Of a stretch of DNA of 64,000 nt, positions 61,201-64,000 are shown piece after piece. The stretch is taken from contig OX422193.1 in assembly GCA_949130485.1 (NCBI GenBank), positions 3,102,371 through 3,166,370 on the forward strand, in the 5' to 3' direction. Under the pieces are notes generated by a model. It ran no database searches and was not told the DNA's origin. It worked only from the letters and a program-made list of their open reading frames with translations. Positions within the stretch are counted from its first letter, which is position 1, and each line of letters opens with the position of its first letter. Source of the stretch: Agelas oroides (taxonomy: Eukaryota > Porifera > Demospongiae > Agelasida > Agelasidae). The translations under genes and the position numbers were made by a program.

Positions 61201-62033
61201 TCGCTGGGGTCTCCATCCTCTGATCCACTGGGGAGAGGGTCATGATCGCTGGGGTCTCCATCCTCTGATCCACTGGGGAGAGGGTCGTGATCGCTGGGGT
61301 CTCCATCCTCTGATCCACTGGGGAGAGGGTCGTGATCGCTGGGGTCTCCATCCTCTGATCCACTGGGGAGAGGGTTGTGATCGTCTGATCTGTTGCGTGC
61401 ATTGGGATTGCCATCCTCTGTGGTTGTTCCTGCTGAGATAAATATGATTCAATTAGGTCTATGAATTTCAACTCCCAAAGTGGCTGACTTACTAGAAGGG
61501 CTGGTTGTGTACATGCACAAGTGACGCATAAATAAAATTTGATTGATTGATTGATTGATACTAGAAGGTGCATGCAATTGGCAGTTGTTGCTATAGGCAA
61601 CCATGTGCTAAATGGAGAGGTGTCTTCTCTATATATCTTGTAAATTAACCCCCAATAGTACAGATTAACTACCTTCATCACTTTTCTGAGAATTCTGTGC
61701 ATGTATAGTCTGCCGAGGGACTGGACAAAGTGGATTGCGATAATACAGCTTCCTCCGTTTTGGTAGTAGTGATGATGTAGAGTTGGATTCATTTGGATGA
61801 TCTGCACAGAAGAGCAACAGTTACTGTTAATCCACAAACTAGAACCACAACTAACATTCCACACTATTCTTCATATCTGAGCTATAAATATGTTAGTACA
61901 TTAATTTACCTTGAGCAGACTGAGAAAGGTCTTCCGGAAGCTTTCTTTTCAGTCTCCATGAAGTGGCCTTGGGAATAGGTTTCTCTGGATTTCTGAGGTA
62001 TTGTTTATACCTCCTCTTGGTTCCTTCCATCAT
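58280..62033 (-). CDS. EnSpm/CMC-like transposase, five exons, 999 aa
   Basis: Exons 62033-61910, 61801-61673, 61432-60914, 60640-60275 and 60141-58280 join in consistent phase 1 to exactly 1000 codons including the stop. The N-terminus is basic (MMEGTKRRYKQYL). Exon 3 is almost entirely a 15-residue acidic repeat (PSGSEDGDPSDHDPL) in ten copies. Exon 4 has LYAGAPLSMEASWYAIYQYA and a Cys-rich cluster (YCSHCMGDVPTCQKYC), a likely zinc finger. Exon 5 is the Tnp2-like core, with D in CSDGVQLFKS, VDYMHAVLEGVMK and FGFESMNGHLRKHIHGTRN. It would bind the subterminal arrays and excise the element. No disabling lesion was seen. The acceptor of exon 3 is a CAGCAG pair, allowing one optional residue. 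Confidence 0.88.
60940..61390. repeat. 45-bp minisatellite in transposase exon 3, ten copies
   Basis: The unit is a multiple of three, so all three minus-strand frames stay open through it. The frame linked by splicing reads the acidic SEDGDPSDHDPLPSG repeat. The Thr/Pro and Trp/Arg-rich alternatives are shadows. Copies differ mainly by TCTCC/TCCCC. Confidence 0.92.
61501..61559 (+). mobile_element. 59-bp 5'-truncated LINE end with GATT tail
   Basis: GCTGGTTGTGTACATGCACA through AATAAAATTT and (GATT)4 is flanked by a 10-bp duplication TACTAGAAGG (61491-61500, 61560-61569). It is an extremely truncated target-primed insertion, in intron 2 of the transposase gene. Confidence 0.88.
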
Positions 62034-62283
62034 ATCTACCTTCAATCCACATGTATATTTCCTTGTTGAAAAGACACCTGTTCAATTCAAATTATGAACA
62101 TTCCTGGTACACGTGTATCAACACCTGTATTGATTAACTTTCAAGTGCATTCCTGTTGATAACACATGTACTCAATGGCTTTCAAGTGCATTCCCGTTGA
62201 TAACACATGCTAATTAACACATGACCTTTAAATAACACCTCAACTTGGAAGCTCAATCAGTCAGTTCAGCTTGTTTTCCAGTT

Positions 62284-62470
62284 CAAGGTGTTTTCAAGAA
62301 GCTAGTGTTTTCAAGAAGTGTTTCAAGAAGTATTTTCAAGAAGTGTTTCAAGAAGTGTTTTCAAGAAGTGTTTCAAGAAGTATTTTCAAGAAGTGTTTCA
62401 AGAAGTGTTTTCAAGAAGTGTTTTCAAGAAGTGTTTCAAGAAGTGTTTTCAAGAAGTGTTTTCAAGAGGT
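62284..62470. repeat. 13-15-bp repeat array TTTCAAGAAGTGT
   Basis: Roughly a dozen copies of TTTCAAGAAGT(G/A)T in alternation with TTTTCAAGAAGT. It lies between the transposase start and the right end, probably in the shared 5' region. Plus-strand frames reading FKKCFQEVF are low-complexity artefacts. Confidence 0.9.
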
Positions 62471-62481
62471 CTTTTTGAAGA

Positions 62482-62582
62482 ATGAGCAAGGATACGACAG
62501 AAGTTTCAAAGAGAGCACGAAAAGTGCCTTCAAAGCTGCTCAGCAACGGGATCAACCCCTTAAGCAAGCCATGCAAAGAAAG
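62482..62582 (+). CDS. Possible first exon pointing out of the EnSpm-like element
   Basis: ATG 62482 opens a basic frame (MSKDTTEVSKRARKVPSKLL) that ends at a strong GTAAGT donor at about 62583. A TTTAAATAA box lies upstream at 62228, and the repeat array would be its leader. Only 170 bp of element remain downstream, so the rest of this gene is either deleted or would have to be spliced to flanking DNA. No family recognised. Confidence 0.4.
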
Positions 62583-62755
62583 TAAGTATTACACCTGCAC
62601 TTCTAGTGAATGTTATGTCAGAATCTTCATATGTAGCTTACAATTGCATATTATACTTTTATTAAGATTCCGTAAGATAATGAAACTTCTTATGTCCGAT
62701 AATCTTAGTAAGATCTTATCTTATATAAGATCTTGCATAAGATTTTCTTGCTGGG

Positions 62756-64000
62756 TAACCAAAGCAGACAAAATTGGTATCAAACAGTTCCATTTGGTGT
62801 GTACATTCATAATCTGATGTTTGTTTTCATTTTGGTGTAAGTGTTCTGAAATTAGTCTAGGTACGGTTGTGTTTTTACCACTTATAGTATCGGTAACTTG
62901 TAGCTAACGTTTCCAGGCCTGAAACAGCTAATACTTGACCAAAGTAGGCAAAATTGGTATCAAACAGTTCCATTTGGTGTGTACATTCATAATCTGATGT
63001 TTGTTTTCATTTTGGTGTAAGTGTTCTGAAATTAGTCTAGGTATGGTCGTGTTTTTACCACTTACAGTATCGGTAACTTGTAGCTAACGTTTCCAGGCCT
63101 GAAACAGCTAAGACTTGACCAAAGTAGGCAAAATTGGTATCAAACAGTTCCATTTGGTGTGTACATTCATAATCTGATGTTTGTTTTCATTTTGGTGTAA
63201 GTGTTCTGAAATTAGTCTGGGTGCGGTTGTGTTCATAATCTGATGTTTGATTTCATTTTGGTGTAAGTGTTCTGAAATTCGTCTAGGTATGGTTGTGTTT
63301 AAATTTTACCACTTACAGTATCGGTAACTTGCATGTAGCTAACGTTTCCAGGCCTGAAACAGCTAATACTTGACCAAAGTAGACAAAATTGGTATCAAAC
63401 AATTCCATTTGGTGTGTACATTCATAATCTGATGTTTGTTTCCATTTTGGAGTGAGTGTTCTGAAAATAGTCTAGGTACGGTTGTGTTTTTACCACTTAT
63501 AGTATCAGTAACTTAATTGTAGCTAACGTTTCCAGGCCTGGAACAGCTAATCCTTGACCAAAGTAGACAAAATTGGTATCAAACAGTTCCATTTGGTGTC
63601 TACATTCATAATCTGATGTTTGTTTTCATTTTGGTGTAAGTGTTCTGAAATTAGTCTGGGTGCGGTTGTGTATTTACCACTTACAGTATCGGTAACTTGT
63701 AGCTAACGTTTCCAGGCCTGAAACAGCTAATACTTGACCAAAGTAGACAAAATGGGTATCAAACAGTTCCATTTGGTGTGTACATTCATAATCTGATGTT
63801 TGTTTTCATTTTGGAGTAAGTGTTCCAAAAATAGTCTAGGTGCGGTTGTGTTTTTACCACTTATAGTATTGGTAACTTGTAGCTAACGTTTCCAGGCCTG
63901 AAACAGCTAATACTTGACCAAAGTAGACAAAATGGGTATCAAACAGTTCCATTTGGTGTGTACATTCATAATCTGATGTTTGTTTTCATTTTGGTATAAG
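62756..64000. repeat. 180-bp satellite array, right part
   Basis: Monomers begin with CAAACAGTTCCATTTGGTG at 62781, 62961, 63141, 63397, 63580, 63760 and 63940. The period is 180 bp except for one partial internal duplication near 63230 (256 bp) and one of 183 bp. The array continues past the window end. Confidence 0.97.

Larger units (their letters stand above)
56910..62755. mobile_element. Complete EnSpm/CMC-like transposon
   Basis: Termini CCCAGCAAAAAAATCTTAC and GTAAGAT-like-CTTGCTGGG are inverted, flanked by TA on both sides, inside a satellite monomer whose halves continue on either side. Subterminal DNA is packed with AAGATCTTG/CAAGATCTT words, as in CACTA-type elements. It contains an intact five-exon transposase gene on the minus strand and a possible first exon on the plus strand near the right end. 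At 5.85 kb it looks full length. Confidence 0.88.

Noticed and set aside
60791-61864. 357-aa minus-strand frame with TTLSPVDQRM repeats
   Set aside because: The 45-bp repeat leaves all three frames open. Splice phases from exons 2 and 4 select the acidic SEDGDPSDHDPL frame instead.
62245-62585. Plus-strand frames rich in FKKCFQEVFQ
   Set aside because: They translate the TTTCAAGAAGTGT array in two frames. Only the piece after 62482 has a non-repetitive frame and a splice donor.

Overview
The window is eukaryotic and metazoan. Genes are split by short GT-AG introns, coding density is low, and several superfamilies of animal transposons are present. The mixture of death-domain exons, HECT-carrying integrase transposons, Ginger-type and CMC-type elements and microsatellite-tailed LINEs resembles demosponge genomes. 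The species cannot be read from the sequence, so this assignment is an inference. No rRNA, CRISPR array or convincing tRNA was seen.

The backbone is an old tandem segmental amplification. Its unit has three blocks: D (about 4.5 kb with the remains of a death-domain gene), MT-I, and MT-II. MT-I and MT-II are two diverged, intronless class I SAM-dependent methyltransferase genes, each with 1-2 kb of shared 3' flank. Unit 1 holds D1 (1-4791), MT1 (13252) and MT2 (24196). Unit 2 holds a gutted D2 (31060-37264), MT3 (39384) and MT4 (44967). Unit 3 starts with D3 (47834-52300) and a truncated MT5 (53149). Only MT2 and MT3 keep whole reading frames. MT1, MT4 and MT5, and both death-domain copies, are broken, each by different lesions.

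Transposons account for most differences between units, and the paralogous blocks act as empty-site controls. (1) 5162-10761 is a complete 5.6-kb element with 6-bp target duplications and CpG-rich inverted repeats. It carries two convergent genes, a UBZ-like zinc finger plus HECT ubiquitin ligase and a DDE integrase-type transposase, and sits inside an older MITE (4792-10800). (2) 37269-39335 is a Ginger1-like element (CCGG target duplication) whose integrase core is deleted, while its Ulp1-type protease and PHD finger remain. It lies 49 bp upstream of MT3. (3) 42288-44945 is a composite of nested MITEs with a 1.27-kb near-perfect palindrome, 21 bp upstream of MT4. (4) 56910-62755 is a complete EnSpm/CMC-like element with an intact five-exon, 999-aa transposase, inserted in a 180-bp satellite that runs off the window end. 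Two LINEs, a MULE/SWIM pseudogene, a pogo-like remnant and several MITEs fill the rest.

Outside these, one small four-exon gene on the minus strand (54211-56266, predicted 166 aa) can be assembled with consistent phases. It has a CpG-rich upstream region and no family I recognise. The stretch 15276-23436 holds only decayed repeats and the MULE pseudogene.
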